Source of the DNA: Comamonadaceae bacterium
GTDB lineage: Bacteria; Pseudomonadota; Gammaproteobacteria; Burkholderiales; Burkholderiaceae_C
DNA length: 64,000 nucleotides
Reading direction: 5' to 3'
Assembly: GCA_027490925.1 (NCBI GenBank)
Contig: JAIXXF010000022.1
Location: 1-64,000, forward strand
In this document: piece by piece, positions 17,619 to 27,791 of the stretch
Position numbering within the stretch: the first letter of the stretch is position 1
Layout: every line of letters starts with the position of its first letter
Position numbers and translations under genes: made by a program
The notes under the pieces: model-generated
Seen by the model: the letters and a program-made list of their open reading frames with translations, nothing else
Database searches by the model: none
Told to the model about the DNA's origin: nothing

Positions 17619-18713
17619 TCAGAAAAATGTCGTTTCGCTACCGCCCGCAGAGGTGGTTTGAACCGCCTCCCCTCTGGCGACAGCGCGTTGTTCATCGGTC
17701 GTGTAGCCCGCACTGAGCAACTCCGACCACTCGGTATCGGCAGGGACGTTGCCTGTGGCAGCGGCCTGTTGCAGCCGGGCGGCCGCGCTCGCCATCGAGT
17801 CGCAGACCTGGGTCATGATTTGGTGCACCCGGTCCTGGAACTGGAACGACACCATGAGTTGCTCCACCTGCGCCTTGATCACCTCGCCCCGTGCGCACAA
17901 CTCCGCCGCTCTCTGGTTCAGTGCGGAAACGGTGTCTTCCACTTGGCCCATCACTTCACCAATGGTGGCTTCCGACGCCTTGATGGCGTCGGCATCTCGG
18001 GCGGAGTACTCGGACGCATGCACCAGCGCGGATTGCATGCTGCCGGTGAAATCCTGTACCTGCCCGCTGATGCGCCGACCAGTCTCGCCCGACTCGCTGG
18101 ACAAGCGCCTCACCTCGGCGGCCACCACCGCGAAGCCCCGTCCGCTGGGACCCGCCCGCGCCGCCTCGATGGCGGCGTTGATCGACAGAAGGTTGGTGTG
18201 GCGGGCCAGCTTGGCCACGTCCTCAGCCATTTCAGTGAGCCGACCTGAGGCTGCTGACAGGGTCTTGACAGACCCCAACACCTGGTCACGCGACTCCACA
18301 AAGGCCTGGAAATTCGCCAGAAGCCCATGCAATTTGGCCTCACAACTCGACAGCATCCGCGCACGCTGGTCCAACTCGGCTTCTGTACCGGTGCCGTTCG
18401 TCTGTGGCTGCGCCGAACCGGTGATGTGCTCGAGCTCGTTCAAGATGTTGGTGAAGCCAGCCAACAGGTTCTCGGTGGCTTCCCGCATCTGGATTTGCGC
18501 GGTACCCAAATGGGTGGTCCAGGTGTGAACCGCTTGGCCCAAGCGCTCGGCGAGTTGGGAATTCAGCGGGACATTTGTAGCGGCGCCTACTGCGCTGGGG
18601 CCCGATCGGAACCAGCCTTGCGCCGCCCGCGCCCAGCCGCTCCAACGCCTGCCAGCGCGGCGGCGCGCCTCGCCGGGCCAGCTGCTCACCTGAGCGAGAA
18701 AAGTGGCGCTCAT
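17619..18713 (-). CDS. Soluble receptor-like protein with CheZ-like DxxxQ helix
   Basis: Predicted 364 aa from the ATG at 18713. There is no membrane segment and no recognisable sensor domain. A degenerate receptor signalling hairpin is clear ([20 protein letters not shown] and [18 protein letters not shown]). The helix that follows carries [11 protein letters not shown], in which D294 and Q298 repeat the spacing of the CheZ active-site pair (D-x-x-x-Q), and the protein ends in ETTFF after a flexible linker. A motif helix plus a short aromatic C-terminal tail is the layout of CheZ. It is the first gene of cluster A, 11 bp before cheY, behind a sigma-28-like promoter. It could be an adaptor or sensor instead; phosphatase activity is inference. 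Confidence 0.75.
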   Translation of the reverse strand: MSATFLAQVSSWPGEARRRAGRRWSGWARAAQGWFRSGPSAVGAATNVPLNSQLAERLGQAVHTWTTHLGTAQIQMREATENLLAGFTNILNELEHITGSAQPQTNGTGTEAELDQRARMLSSCEAKLHGLLANFQAFVESRDQVLGSVKTLSAASGRLTEMAEDVAKLARHTNLLSINAAIEAARAGPSGRGFAVVAAEVRRLSSESGETGRRISGQVQDFTGSMQSALVHASEYSARDADAIKASEATIGEVMGQVEDTVSALNQRAAELCARGEVIKAQVEQLMVSFQFQDRVHQIMTQVCDSMASAAARLQQAAATGNVPADTEWSELLSAGYTTDEQRAVARGEAVQTTSAGGSETTFF

Positions 18714-19047
18714 GAGCAATATCCCGGATTGAAGGCGGGTTGCCTGTGCGACGGTTGCCGCGCTGCACGGCCGCCCAAGCACGGGTGGCGCCAGGCGGGT
18801 GGCATCACCTCTTCCGTCCGTCCACACATGGCCTATCCCTGCTTCCTTGGCGTCTCGGCACACCGTGTGCCGATGCTTTCAGTTACGGCAGGGGAACGTG
18901 TCAACTTGAGGAAAAGAAGGGCTGTGTCAACCTTCTTTTTCACGCCTCACAGGCGCGGGATCGGCCCCGCTGCCTACCCGGCAGATGGCACAGCACGCCT
19001 TGGCACCCGCCCCACGGCAGCGCGGACCAAAAGGGCCTGACAACGAG
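18714..19047. other. 334-bp spacer between flgL and che cluster A
   Basis: Holds the sigma-28-like promoter of the cluster A operon (18882-18909) and a leader of about 160 nt. No terminator of flgL, no RNA gene and no convincing small ORF is seen. Confidence 0.6.
18882..18909 (-). promoter_or_regulatory. Sigma-28 promoter of che cluster A
   Basis: On the minus strand TCAAGTTG (complement of 18902-18909), 12 nt, GCCGTAAC (complement of 18882-18889). This fits T(A/C)AAGTTT-N11/12-GCCGATAA. Confidence 0.55.
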
Positions 19048-20241
19048 TCAATTCAGGCTGTCGAACAGCGACAGCCGCGCGAAGCTGGCGTACGACTTCA
19101 GCGCGGCCTGTAACGCCGTCTGGTTGACCTGCATGTCGGAGACGGCGCGTGCGTAGTCCAGGTCGCGCAGGTCACTGCGGCGCGACTCGGTGGCCAGTTC
19201 CAACTGCCCGTTGGCGGCGAACGCGGCGTCGGTGGTGTTGAGTTCCTCGCCCACCTGGGTGCGCAGAAACACCATACGGTCCACGGCACCGTCCAGACTG
19301 GTTTGCACGGCTTGAAGCCGTTCGGAATAGGCCGACGGTGACAGGGTGCCATCTCGCAACAAGGCGATGGCATCGTCCACGGTTTGGAACACCGACTGCT
19401 GGCCCGCGGGCTTGAGATCGAACCGATCGCCTGGTTGGGGCACGCCGGTGACAACGACCCTCTGCCCAGCGATGTCGATCACCCCCCCACTCGCAAAGGT
19501 GTTGCCGGTGCTCACATTGGCGCCGGTGGTGAGGTCGTCCACGGTGTACTGCAGCCCGCCTGCTGCCCCAGTGACAGTGATCCGGTAGTCGTGACCTGTG
19601 AGCAAAGTGGCATCCGTCACGCGGCCAGCGTCAATGGAGGCGGCACCCGTGTTGCCCGGAACAGAGGCTGGCACAAAAACACCGTTGCCTTGGGGCAAGG
19701 CAACGAATGCGGCGCGGCCGTCCACGTTGGACGCGAAGCGGCCGTCCGCGCCGATACGCTGTTGACCCGCCAGCGGGTCATAGCTCGGCAGGCTGTTACC
19801 ACTGACTGGCGCGTCTGGGGTGCCCTGTCCGGAGAATACGTAGCCCCCAGTGCTGTCGCGGGTGTTGGCCACTGCAAGCAAGCGGTCGCGTGCGGCCGAC
19901 AACTGCTCCGCCAATATCTTGCGTTCGGCCAGGCTGTAGCTGCCATTGCCAGCCGCCACCAAGCTGTCGCGCATGCCCTGAAGCACATCGACCCCCTGTG
20001 CTAGCGAGTTGTCAGCCGACGTCAACAAAGTGCTGCTCAGTTGTGCCGCGCGTTGGTCTTGCGCGATGCGCGCCAGCCTGGACCGCGCCAGCTCCGCTTG
20101 CGCAGCAGCCACCGGGTCGTCGCCCGGTGCGTTGACGCGCAGGCCAGTGGACATTTGATTTTGAAGGCGGTCTTGTTCGGCCTGGCGGGCGGTGATGCCC
20201 GACATGGCGACTTGGGCCGACTGCAGTGTGGCGATGCGCAT
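19048..20241 (-). CDS. flgL: Flagellar hook-filament junction protein FlgL (HAP3)
   Basis: Predicted 397 aa. The N-terminal D0/D1 region resembles flagellin (MRIATLQSAQVAMSG; QNQMSTGLRVNAPGDDP) and the C terminus is a matching helix (VSDMQVNQTALQAALKSYA). It joins the FlgK ring to the flagellin filament after export by the flagellar type III apparatus. It is last in flgBCDEFGHIJKL and starts 11 bp after the flgK stop. Confidence 0.96.
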   Translation of the reverse strand: MRIATLQSAQVAMSGITARQAEQDRLQNQMSTGLRVNAPGDDPVAAAQAELARSRLARIAQDQRAAQLSSTLLTSADNSLAQGVDVLQGMRDSLVAAGNGSYSLAERKILAEQLSAARDRLLAVANTRDSTGGYVFSGQGTPDAPVSGNSLPSYDPLAGQQRIGADGRFASNVDGRAAFVALPQGNGVFVPASVPGNTGAASIDAGRVTDATLLTGHDYRITVTGAAGGLQYTVDDLTTGANVSTGNTFASGGVIDIAGQRVVVTGVPQPGDRFDLKPAGQQSVFQTVDDAIALLRDGTLSPSAYSERLQAVQTSLDGAVDRMVFLRTQVGEELNTTDAAFAANGQLELATESRRSDLRDLDYARAVSDMQVNQTALQAALKSYASFARLSLFDSLN

Positions 20242-20252
20242 GGCGGCTCCGG

Positions 20253-22148
20253 TTAGCGGGCAACAGCCGACAACAAGGTGTCAAACAGTTGCTGGCTGGC
20301 TTGGATGATCTTGGCAGAGGCCTGATAAGCCTGTTGGTAGCGCAGCAGATTAGCGGCTTCTTCGTCGAGATTGACCCCCGACACGTTTTGCTGCCGGGTC
20401 GTGGCCTCGGTCAACAGGCGCGACGACACGTTGGCGCTGTCTCGCGCACTTTGCACGCGGATCCCGGTGTCACCCACCAGCGCGGCGTAGGCCTCGTTCA
20501 ACGTGGCGCCATCCACCAAAGCGCTGTCGGCCAACCGGCCCAGCGCCAGCGCGTTGCCGTTGCTGTTTGTTGGGCTGGTGGTTCTCTTGACCACAAAGGT
20601 ATCGCCGGCGGCGGCGGGGCCATCGAGCGTGAGCGACCAGCCGTTGTAGTCGGCCGGCGCTGCAGGCACCCTCTGACCCGGGTTGTAAAGGACATTGGTC
20701 AGATCGCCGGTGGCCAGGCCTGTGACGTTGAAGCTGGTGGGTGGGCTGTTAAAGGTAATGGTGACGGGCAGTGTGGTGTCGCCGGTCTGGCGTGTCACCT
20801 GGAACAGGCGCACCGAGGCGCTGCCGGTGTTGGCCGCGGCCGATTCCACGCTGGCCGCATAGCCAGTGGCCAAGTCTTTGGGGTACAGCGGCTGTGCCAG
20901 CAAACCTTGGGCGGCCGCTGCGTAAGGCTGAACGGTGTACGAATCGCCGGGAACAATCGGCCCCGGTGAACTGAAGATCAGCCCATCCACCGTGGCAGGC
21001 ACGGTCGACGCGGTGGTGACCTGGCCATCCGACAAGCGCGTGATGGTGAAGGCGGTGCCGTTCCAATCCACCTGGTAGTCGCTCGGCTTGAGGTCGGCGC
21101 TGTTGCCCACGGTGGCGGTGATCGTGTTGCTGCCCGTGTTGGCCGAGTTGGCCCGAGTCACCGGCGACGGCACACTGAACAGTGGCCGCCCTGGGTTCCC
21201 GCCCGCGTCCACGCCCAGCGCCTGTTGGGCGTTGAAGCGGTCCGCCAGCACCACCGCCATGCGGCCGACCTGGTTCATCGCGTTGGCCAGATCGTCTGAG
21301 CGGAACCGCATCAGGCCCGAAATGCCGCCACCAAGGGTCTGTCCGTCGAGCGGCTGCACCACCTGGCCCACCCTGAGTTCCAGGCCCAAGCGCGCCGCGT
21401 CTGCCGGGTCGGGCACGGCCTTGAGCTCCGACTGCACGTTGCCCACCAACAAAGGTGCACCATTGGCTGCGAACAGGCTGATGGTGCCATCGGGCGAGGC
21501 GACGGTGCTGACCCCCACAAGTTCGTTCAAGGCCTTCAGAGCGACGTCGCGCTGGTCCAACCAGTCGTTGGGCGAATGGCCCGAGGTCTGGGCCTGCGCG
21601 ATCTGGCCATTGAGTGTCTTGATCTCAGTCAGTCGTTGGTTGACTTGCGACACCGACTGCCCCATCCGCTTGTCGGCGAGTTCCCCCATCTCAGCCAACT
21701 GCGCACCCACGGCTGTGACCCGCCGGGCGAGCTGGTCGGACCGTGAGATCACCGCTTGGCGGACCGACGTGTCGGCCGGACGGTTGGCGAGATCTCCCGC
21801 GGCGGCGAACAGGCCGTCCACTGCGGCGCCAATGCCAAGTTCAGGATCGGCGAACAGGCTGTCGAGCTGGGCCATGCCCTCCGACCGCGCCGCATCTGCC
21901 GCGGCCTGCGCGGTGTTGGCCTGCACCGCCCCCATCAAAAACTGATCGTACTGTCGGCGCACGGTCGTGAGGTCCACCCCGCGGCCGAAGAAGCCAGAGC
22001 CGGTGAACTGCCCGTTCGCGGTCGACAACACCGCTTCTTGCCGGGAATAGCCCGGCGTGTTCACGTTGGCAATGTTGTGGGAAATCGTGCTCAGCGCGCC
22101 CTGGGCGGCGCTCAGGCTGCGGGTACCGAGGTTCAACAATGAGGTCAT
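20253..22148 (-). CDS. flgK: Flagellar hook-associated protein FlgK (HAP1)
   Basis: Predicted 631 aa. The N terminus MTSLLNLGTRSLSAAQ with HNIANVNTPGYSRQ is diagnostic, and the C-terminal EEAANLLRYQQAYQASAKII helix closes the D0/D1 core. The variable middle (about 330-530) forms the outer domains. It caps the hook so that FlgL can bind. It lies 10 bp after flgJ. Confidence 0.97.
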   Translation of the reverse strand: MTSLLNLGTRSLSAAQGALSTISHNIANVNTPGYSRQEAVLSTANGQFTGSGFFGRGVDLTTVRRQYDQFLMGAVQANTAQAAADAARSEGMAQLDSLFADPELGIGAAVDGLFAAAGDLANRPADTSVRQAVISRSDQLARRVTAVGAQLAEMGELADKRMGQSVSQVNQRLTEIKTLNGQIAQAQTSGHSPNDWLDQRDVALKALNELVGVSTVASPDGTISLFAANGAPLLVGNVQSELKAVPDPADAARLGLELRVGQVVQPLDGQTLGGGISGLMRFRSDDLANAMNQVGRMAVVLADRFNAQQALGVDAGGNPGRPLFSVPSPVTRANSANTGSNTITATVGNSADLKPSDYQVDWNGTAFTITRLSDGQVTTASTVPATVDGLIFSSPGPIVPGDSYTVQPYAAAAQGLLAQPLYPKDLATGYAASVESAAANTGSASVRLFQVTRQTGDTTLPVTITFNSPPTSFNVTGLATGDLTNVLYNPGQRVPAAPADYNGWSLTLDGPAAAGDTFVVKRTTSPTNSNGNALALGRLADSALVDGATLNEAYAALVGDTGIRVQSARDSANVSSRLLTEATTRQQNVSGVNLDEEAANLLRYQQAYQASAKIIQASQQLFDTLLSAVAR

Positions 22149-22158
22149 GGCGTTCTCC

Positions 22159-23082
22159 TCAGCCGGTGGACCGCTGGACAGCCAGCGCGAGGTTGATGGT
22201 CCGTGTCAGTTTCGACGCATAGGCGGGGTCGGTCGCGTAACCCGCCTGCTGCATGCCGTTGGCGAACCCAGCAACACTGGTCGCGCCCCGCACCACGCCG
22301 CTGTAGCGTGGGCTGTTGGCCAACATGCGGGCGTAATCTGCAAAGGCCTCGCTGTATGAGCCGTAGCTTCTGAACCGGGCCACTTGCTTGACCGGTTCAC
22401 CGCCCACGTACTCGGTGGTTTTGACCTCCGCCGTGGCGCCCTTCCAGCCGGGTGTTGCCTTGATCCCAAACAAATTGAACGACGGTGCGCCGTTGGCGTG
22501 CCGAATTTCCCCTTGACCCCAACCCGACTCCAGGGCCGCCTGGCCCAAGATGAAGGAGGCGGGCACACCGGTTTCACGCTCGGCCGCTTGGGCATGTGCG
22601 GTCATCTTGGCCATGAACTTTGCCTGCAAGCTGCCCGGCTTGACCGCTGGCGCAGCAGGTGCTTCACCGCTGGACACAGCGAACGCGCCAGTGCGCGGGG
22701 AAGACGGGGCTCCTGCAATCGGGGTGGCTGCCGAGCCAGGCAGGACGGCGTTGTCTGGCAAGGCGACTGCGGGCGCCGGCATGTGGCGTGACAGCTGCCG
22801 CTCAATCATGTCCGCCAAGCCACCGGGCCGGCCTGCAAACTGCTTGGCCATTTGCGAATCCAGCATGCTGGTGAAAGTGTCACCGCCGGAATTGGGGTTG
22901 TCCTCAGCCTTCAGTGTCGCGTCGCGCATGCTTTTCAGCACCATTTGCATGAACAGCGACTCGAACTGCACCGCCGCTTGGCGCGCGGCCCCATTGGGGT
23001 TGCGCGTCGCCTCGTTCCGAAGCGCGTCCAGCGACCGGCTGTCGATGCCCAGAGACGAACGCGACGCGTCGGGAATGGTCAT
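22159..23082 (-). CDS. flgJ: Flagellar rod scaffold and peptidoglycan hydrolase FlgJ
   Basis: Predicted 307 aa with two domains. The N-terminal rod-binding part contains FESLFMQMVLKSMRDAT (about residues 39-55). The C-terminal glucosaminidase-type domain has ILGQAALESGWGQGE with the likely catalytic Glu, and FRSYGSYSEAFADYARML. FlgJ opens the cell wall so the rod can pass. The start overlaps the flgI stop by four bases. Confidence 0.97.
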   Translation of the reverse strand: MTIPDASRSSLGIDSRSLDALRNEATRNPNGAARQAAVQFESLFMQMVLKSMRDATLKAEDNPNSGGDTFTSMLDSQMAKQFAGRPGGLADMIERQLSRHMPAPAVALPDNAVLPGSAATPIAGAPSSPRTGAFAVSSGEAPAAPAVKPGSLQAKFMAKMTAHAQAAERETGVPASFILGQAALESGWGQGEIRHANGAPSFNLFGIKATPGWKGATAEVKTTEYVGGEPVKQVARFRSYGSYSEAFADYARMLANSPRYSGVVRGATSVAGFANGMQQAGYATDPAYASKLTRTINLALAVQRSTG

Positions 23083-24215
23083 ATGATTTCCAGCTCGGCC
23101 TTCAAGGCGCCGGCCGCCTTGATCGCTTGCAAGATGCCGATCAAATCCTGGGCCGTTGCGCCCAGCGCATTGAGCGACTTGACGATGTCGGCCAAGTCAG
23201 CGCTGGCGGGGATGTTGAACAGCACGCCAGGGTCTTGCTGGATGCGGATGTCTGACTTTTCGGACACCACGGTCTGGCCTCCCGACAGCGCATTGGGCTG
23301 GCTGATCACCGGCGTGGTGGACACAGTGACCGACAAGCTGCCGTGCGCCACGGCACAAGCCCCCAAACGCACCGACTGGTTCATCACCACCGAGCCACTG
23401 CGCGCGTTCACCACCACCCGAGCGGGCGGGGCCTCAAGCGCGACCTCGATGTTCTCCAACGACGAAATGAACGCCACCCGGCTGCCCGTGCCAGGGAATC
23501 GCACCTGGACCACCCGTCCGTCCAGGGCCGCGGCCACATCATCGGTGCCCAGTTTGCGGTTGATCGCGTCGGCCACCAGGCGGGCGGTGGAGAAGTCGGT
23601 CTGGTTCAGTTCCAGGTGGATCACATCGGCCGACAGCGCTGCGTTGCTCACCACCCGCTCCACCGTGGCGCCGCCAGGCACCCGCCCAGCCAGCATGTGG
23701 TTGATTGCCACCTTGCTGCCGCCGGCGGAGGCGCCTGCACCGCCGATCACCAGATTGCCCTGCGCCATGGCGTAGATCTGACCGTCGGCGCCCCGCAGCG
23801 GGGTGAGCAACAACGTGCCGCCCCGCAGGCTGCGGGCGTTGCCCAGCGACGAAACGGTGATGTCAATTTGCTGCCCGGTTTGCGCGAAAGACGGCAGTGC
23901 AGCGGTGACCATCACGGCCGCGACGTTTTTCATCTGTGGCGTCACGCCGGGTGGCAGGGTCACGCCGAACTGGCTCAACAGCGACTGCACGCTCTGGCCG
24001 GTGAACTGCACCTGGTTGGTGGCGTCGCCGCTGCCGTCCAGCCCCACGACCACCCCGTAGCCGATCAATTGGTTGACGCGCACGCCTGAGACGCTCGCCA
24101 GATCCCGGATGCGTTCGCTGCCGCCGTTGGCCGCCTGGCCGAGCACTGGCGCCCCCCCCAAGCCGAACAGGCAGGCGACCCACAGAAACAAAAGGGGAAG
24201 CGGTTTCATGTTCAT
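23079..24215 (-). CDS. flgI: Flagellar P-ring protein FlgI
   Basis: Predicted 378 aa from the ATG at 24215, chosen for its ATGA overlap with the flgH stop; another ATG is two codons later. A Sec signal peptide (MKPLPLLFLWVACLFGLGG, cleavage near VLGQA) directs it to the periplasm, where it forms the bushing in the peptidoglycan. The family signature RIRDLASVSGVRVNQLIGYG follows the signal, shown here only by its key residues RIRDLASVSGVR. Confidence 0.97.
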   Translation of the reverse strand: MNMKPLPLLFLWVACLFGLGGAPVLGQAANGGSERIRDLASVSGVRVNQLIGYGVVVGLDGSGDATNQVQFTGQSVQSLLSQFGVTLPPGVTPQMKNVAAVMVTAALPSFAQTGQQIDITVSSLGNARSLRGGTLLLTPLRGADGQIYAMAQGNLVIGGAGASAGGSKVAINHMLAGRVPGGATVERVVSNAALSADVIHLELNQTDFSTARLVADAINRKLGTDDVAAALDGRVVQVRFPGTGSRVAFISSLENIEVALEAPPARVVVNARSGSVVMNQSVRLGACAVAHGSLSVTVSTTPVISQPNALSGGQTVVSEKSDIRIQQDPGVLFNIPASADLADIVKSLNALGATAQDLIGILQAIKAAGALKAELEII

Positions 24216-24904
24216 ACCGGGGCCACGCTGAGGAAAAAGCGCGACAGCCAACCCAGCCCTTGGACCCGGCCGATGTCGCCACGGCCGCGCTGCTCCAGGC
24301 GCGCTTCAGCCACCTGGGTGGAGCTCACCACATTGCCCGCGCGGATGGAAACCGGATTGACGATGCCAGAAAAACGCATCACATCGACGTTTTGGTTCAC
24401 GCCGAGTTGCTTTTCCCCGGCGACGACCAGGTGGCCATTCGGCAACACCTGTTGCACCAACACAGTGATGGTGCCTGCAAATGTGTTGGTGCTATTGGTT
24501 TTGCCATCGGCCGAGGTGTCCACACCGGAGGTGGCGTCGGCAGACAAACGGCCAAGGAGTTTGCTGTTGGCGAACGGCAGCGCCGAGATGCCCGCCGACA
24601 AGCTGCTGTCTCGGTTGAGCTTGCTGGTGGACTGCTGGCTGGCAGTGAGTTGCTCCTCGATCTGTATGGTGAGCGTGTCGCCCGCCAACCGGGCCCTGCG
24701 GTCTTCAAACAAAGGCCGATGGGTCGCTGCCTGGAAGATCGCGCCCTGCGTGGGTGGCGGCACCGGCACGGCCACCGCGGTGGGCGGCACAGCGGTCAGC
24801 ATGTCCACCTGTGGGGTGGAGACGGCCGCACACCCCCCCAGCAGCGCCGACCACACCCACCCGGTCAACACCAAACGTTCGCGCCACATGGTCAGACCCC
24901 TCAC
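24212..24904 (-). CDS. flgH: Flagellar L-ring lipoprotein FlgH
   Basis: Predicted 230 aa outer-membrane lipoprotein. The lipobox is LLGGC with the acylated Cys at residue 25, after a short N-terminal signal. Family motifs include [19 protein letters not shown] and the closing GVVRPxDI-like segment [12 protein letters not shown] second ATG at residue 6 (MWRERL) is a possible start. It lies between flgG and flgI with four-base overlaps on both sides. Confidence 0.96.
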   Translation of the reverse strand: MRGLTMWRERLVLTGWVWSALLGGCAAVSTPQVDMLTAVPPTAVAVPVPPPTQGAIFQAATHRPLFEDRRARLAGDTLTIQIEEQLTASQQSTSKLNRDSSLSAGISALPFANSKLLGRLSADATSGVDTSADGKTNSTNTFAGTITVLVQQVLPNGHLVVAGEKQLGVNQNVDVMRFSGIVNPVSIRAGNVVSSTQVAEARLEQRGRGDIGRVQGLGWLSRFFLSVAPV

Positions 24905-25683
24905 AGTTGGGTCAGGCGGGCCAGCATCTGGTCCGACGTTTGAATCGCCTTTGAGTTGATCTCGTAGGCACGCTGGGTCTGGATCATGGCCACCAGCTCC
25001 TCCACCACGTTGACGTTGGAACTCTCCACCACGCCCTGATTGACCACGCCCAGGCCATTGGCCCCAGGGTTGCCCGTTTGCGGGCTGCCCGATGCCGAGG
25101 TTTCTGCAAACAGGTTGCCGCCGCGCGGGTCCAGCCCAGCTGGGTTCATGAAATTGGCCAGCTGGATTTGTCCCACCTGCTGCGGCGCTGTGGTGCCCGC
25201 CACCGTGACCGAAACAATGCCGTCGCGCGCGATCGTCACGCTCTGGGTGTTCGCGGGCAGGGTGATGCCTGGGCTGATGAGGTAGCCGTTCGAGTTGACC
25301 AACTGGCCTTGAGCGTCCACCTGAAAAGCTCCATCGCGGGTGTAAGCGGTGGTGCCGTCGGGCATTTGCACCTGGAAGAAGCCCTGACCGTTGACCGCCA
25401 AATCCAGGTTGTTGCCGGTTTGGGTCAATCCGCCCTGACTGAAGTTGCGCGCGGTGGCCACCGACCGCACGCCGGTGCCCAACTGCAACCCGGTGGGCAG
25501 CTCGGTTTGCGCGCTGGACGGTGCGCCGGCTTGGCGTAAGTTCTGGTAGAGAAGGTCTTCGAACACCACGCGGCTACGCTTGTAGCCGTTGGTGGCGGTA
25601 TTGGCCAGGTTGTGGGTGATCGCGTCCAGCTGGGTTTGCTGGGCTTCCAAGCCGGTCTTGGCGATGGACAGTGAGCGCATCAT
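24901..25683 (-). CDS. flgG: Flagellar distal rod protein FlgG
   Basis: Predicted 260 aa, the standard length. The N terminus has the axial signature [20 protein letters not shown] and the C terminus [20 protein letters not shown]. It forms the distal rod inside the P and L rings. It overlaps flgH by four bases. Confidence 0.98.
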   Translation of the reverse strand: MMRSLSIAKTGLEAQQTQLDAITHNLANTATNGYKRSRVVFEDLLYQNLRQAGAPSSAQTELPTGLQLGTGVRSVATARNFSQGGLTQTGNNLDLAVNGQGFFQVQMPDGTTAYTRDGAFQVDAQGQLVNSNGYLISPGITLPANTQSVTIARDGIVSVTVAGTTAPQQVGQIQLANFMNPAGLDPRGGNLFAETSASGSPQTGNPGANGLGVVNQGVVESSNVNVVEELVAMIQTQRAYEINSKAIQTSDQMLARLTQL

Positions 25684-25699
25684 GGCGTGTCTCCTTGAC

Positions 25700-26434
25700 T
25701 CAGTGCGACTGGGCCAGCAGCTGTGCAGCGCGCTGGTCGTTCTGCTCGGCGTTCTGCAGCAGCTTCATTTGGGTTTCGTATTGGCGGGAGGCGGCGATCA
25801 TGCCAACCATTGCATCGATCACGTTGACGTTGCTGCCCTCCAAGGCGCCGGAGGCGACGCGGACCGTTTCGTCCGCGTTGACCGGGTCACCGTTGCGGGT
25901 ACGGAGCAGCCCGTCCACGCCTTTTTGCAGGTCTGCCGCAGGTGGGTTCACCAGTTTGATGCGACCAACCGTCTGGGCTGGCCCGATGGGCGGTTTGGCG
26001 CTCACTGTGCCGTCGTCGCCGATCTGCACCTGGCTCCCCGCTGGGATGTTGAGCGGGCCACCCTCACCCGCCACCGGCTGGCCGGTGTAGGCGCTGAGCA
26101 CCCCTTCGGCATTGACCTCGAAGCCACCGTTGCGGGTGTAGGCCTCTCCGCCATCGGCGGTCTGCACCGCGAAGTAGCCGTTGCCTTTGATGGCCACGTC
26201 CAAGCTGCGACCCGTGCTGTTGATCGGACCACTCTGATCGTTGAAACCGGTGGTGACCTCCAGCGCCTGCACACGTGTGGTGGCACCCTCACCGCGCACC
26301 GGCACGGCACGGAAAGCCACCAGATCGGCCCGAAAGCCGGTGGTGTTGGCGTTGGCCAGGTTCTGTGTGATGCCATCCTGCCGGGTGGCCAGGGCCCGGG
26401 CAGCGGAGGCAGCGGTGTAGATAAGGCGGTCCAT
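25700..26434 (-). CDS. flgF: Flagellar proximal rod protein FlgF
   Basis: Predicted 244 aa. It begins [19 protein letters not shown] and has the axial motif [14 protein letters not shown]; the C terminus has [19 protein letters not shown]. It builds part of the proximal rod. It sits between flgE and flgG with 16-bp gaps on both sides. Confidence 0.97.
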   Translation of the reverse strand: MDRLIYTAASAARALATRQDGITQNLANANTTGFRADLVAFRAVPVRGEGATTRVQALEVTTGFNDQSGPINSTGRSLDVAIKGNGYFAVQTADGGEAYTRNGGFEVNAEGVLSAYTGQPVAGEGGPLNIPAGSQVQIGDDGTVSAKPPIGPAQTVGRIKLVNPPAADLQKGVDGLLRTRNGDPVNADETVRVASGALEGSNVNVIDAMVGMIAASRQYETQMKLLQNAEQNDQRAAQLLAQSH

Positions 26435-26450
26435 GGTTCAGACGGACGCA

Positions 26451-27767
26451 TCAGCGCAGGTTGACCAGGGTCGCCAGCATCTGGTCCATGGTTTTGATGG
26501 TTTGTGCGTTGGCCTGATAGCTGCGTTGGGCGGAGATCATGTCCACCAATTGCTGTGTGAGGTCCACGTTCGACTCCTCCAACGCACCGCCTTGCAGCAC
26601 ACCCAGGTTGGCGGTGCCGGGGGCGCTGACCGCCGCCTGGCCCGACGCAGGCGTTTCCCGCCAGAGGTTCCCACCGGCAGGGGCCAGACCTTGTTCGTTG
26701 CGGAAATCGGCCAACGCGATCTGTGCGGCGCTCAGGGTCTTGCCGTTGGAATACCGCGCTTCGACCATGCCGTTGCCGGAGATGCCGAACCCCACCAGCT
26801 GGCCCGGGGCATAGCCGTCCTGGGTGGCTTGCGTCACGCCGAACGCACTGCCGAACTGGGTCGAGCCGCTGAATGACAAGGTCACTGGCGCCGAGGTGGT
26901 GGACGCCGACGGCGCCACCGGCAGGGTGGCCGCCGCAAACGGAATGGGCAGCGTGAGGTCGCCCGCCGTCAGAGTGCCGCCCGACAGGCTGCCCGAGTTG
27001 GCCGCGTCCAGCGTGCCATCGGGCTTGAACGTCAACCGGCCCACCGGGTCTTGCGGCGCGCCTGCGCCCGACAAGGCGGGCACCGGTGTGCCGTCGTGGG
27101 ACGCAAACACCTCCCACTCATTCGGGTTGGCGGTTTTGCGGAAGTAGACCGACAGCACCTGCTGGTTGCCCTGCTGGTCGTAAGTAGACACCGAGGTGGA
27201 CGAGGTGTAGGACTTCGGGTCAGACAGGCTGAACACCGACGCTGGTGCGCTCAGGGGTGTGCTGCGGGCGTCCAGGTTGATCTGCATCGAGGCCGACGAC
27301 GTCACCCGGGGGCCAATCCCCTGGGCGGGCAACAAAATGTCGCCAGTGACGCCGCTGGCTTTTCCGGTGGTGGCGTCCACGGCATAGCCCTGCAAGCGCA
27401 GGCCCTGGTTGGTGACCACGTAGCCAGCGCTATCGAGTTGGAACTGGCCGTTGCGGGTGTAAGACACGTCGGTGGCAACGCCAGGTTGAGACACGCGGAA
27501 GAACCCGCGTCCGTTGATCGCCACGTCGAGCGGGTTTTCCGTCGTGCGGATGCCGCCCTGGCTGAACTGCTGGGTCACGGCATCGACCTTCACACCCATG
27601 CCAGCCACCGTATTACCCACGCTCGATGCCGCGTTGGCATAGACGTCAGAAAACTCGGCGCGGGCGGATTTGGCACCGACCGTGTTGGCGTTGGCGATGT
27701 TGTTGCCGATCACCTCCAGGTTGCGGGAGGCGGCGCTCAAGCCGCTGATGCCTTGTTGAAAACCCAT
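26451..27767 (-). CDS. flgE: Flagellar hook protein FlgE
   Basis: Predicted 438 aa. N-terminal MGFQQGISGLSAASRNLEVI with GNNIANANTVGAKSARAEF and C-terminal QQLVDMISAQRSYQANAQTI frame a variable hook-surface domain. Hook subunits are exported and polymerise under the FlgD cap to a length set by FliK. Confidence 0.97.
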   Translation of the reverse strand: MGFQQGISGLSAASRNLEVIGNNIANANTVGAKSARAEFSDVYANAASSVGNTVAGMGVKVDAVTQQFSQGGIRTTENPLDVAINGRGFFRVSQPGVATDVSYTRNGQFQLDSAGYVVTNQGLRLQGYAVDATTGKASGVTGDILLPAQGIGPRVTSSASMQINLDARSTPLSAPASVFSLSDPKSYTSSTSVSTYDQQGNQQVLSVYFRKTANPNEWEVFASHDGTPVPALSGAGAPQDPVGRLTFKPDGTLDAANSGSLSGGTLTAGDLTLPIPFAAATLPVAPSASTTSAPVTLSFSGSTQFGSAFGVTQATQDGYAPGQLVGFGISGNGMVEARYSNGKTLSAAQIALADFRNEQGLAPAGGNLWRETPASGQAAVSAPGTANLGVLQGGALEESNVDLTQQLVDMISAQRSYQANAQTIKTMDQMLATLVNLR

Positions 27768-27791
27768 CGTGTGCTCCAGTCAAAAAGCGGT

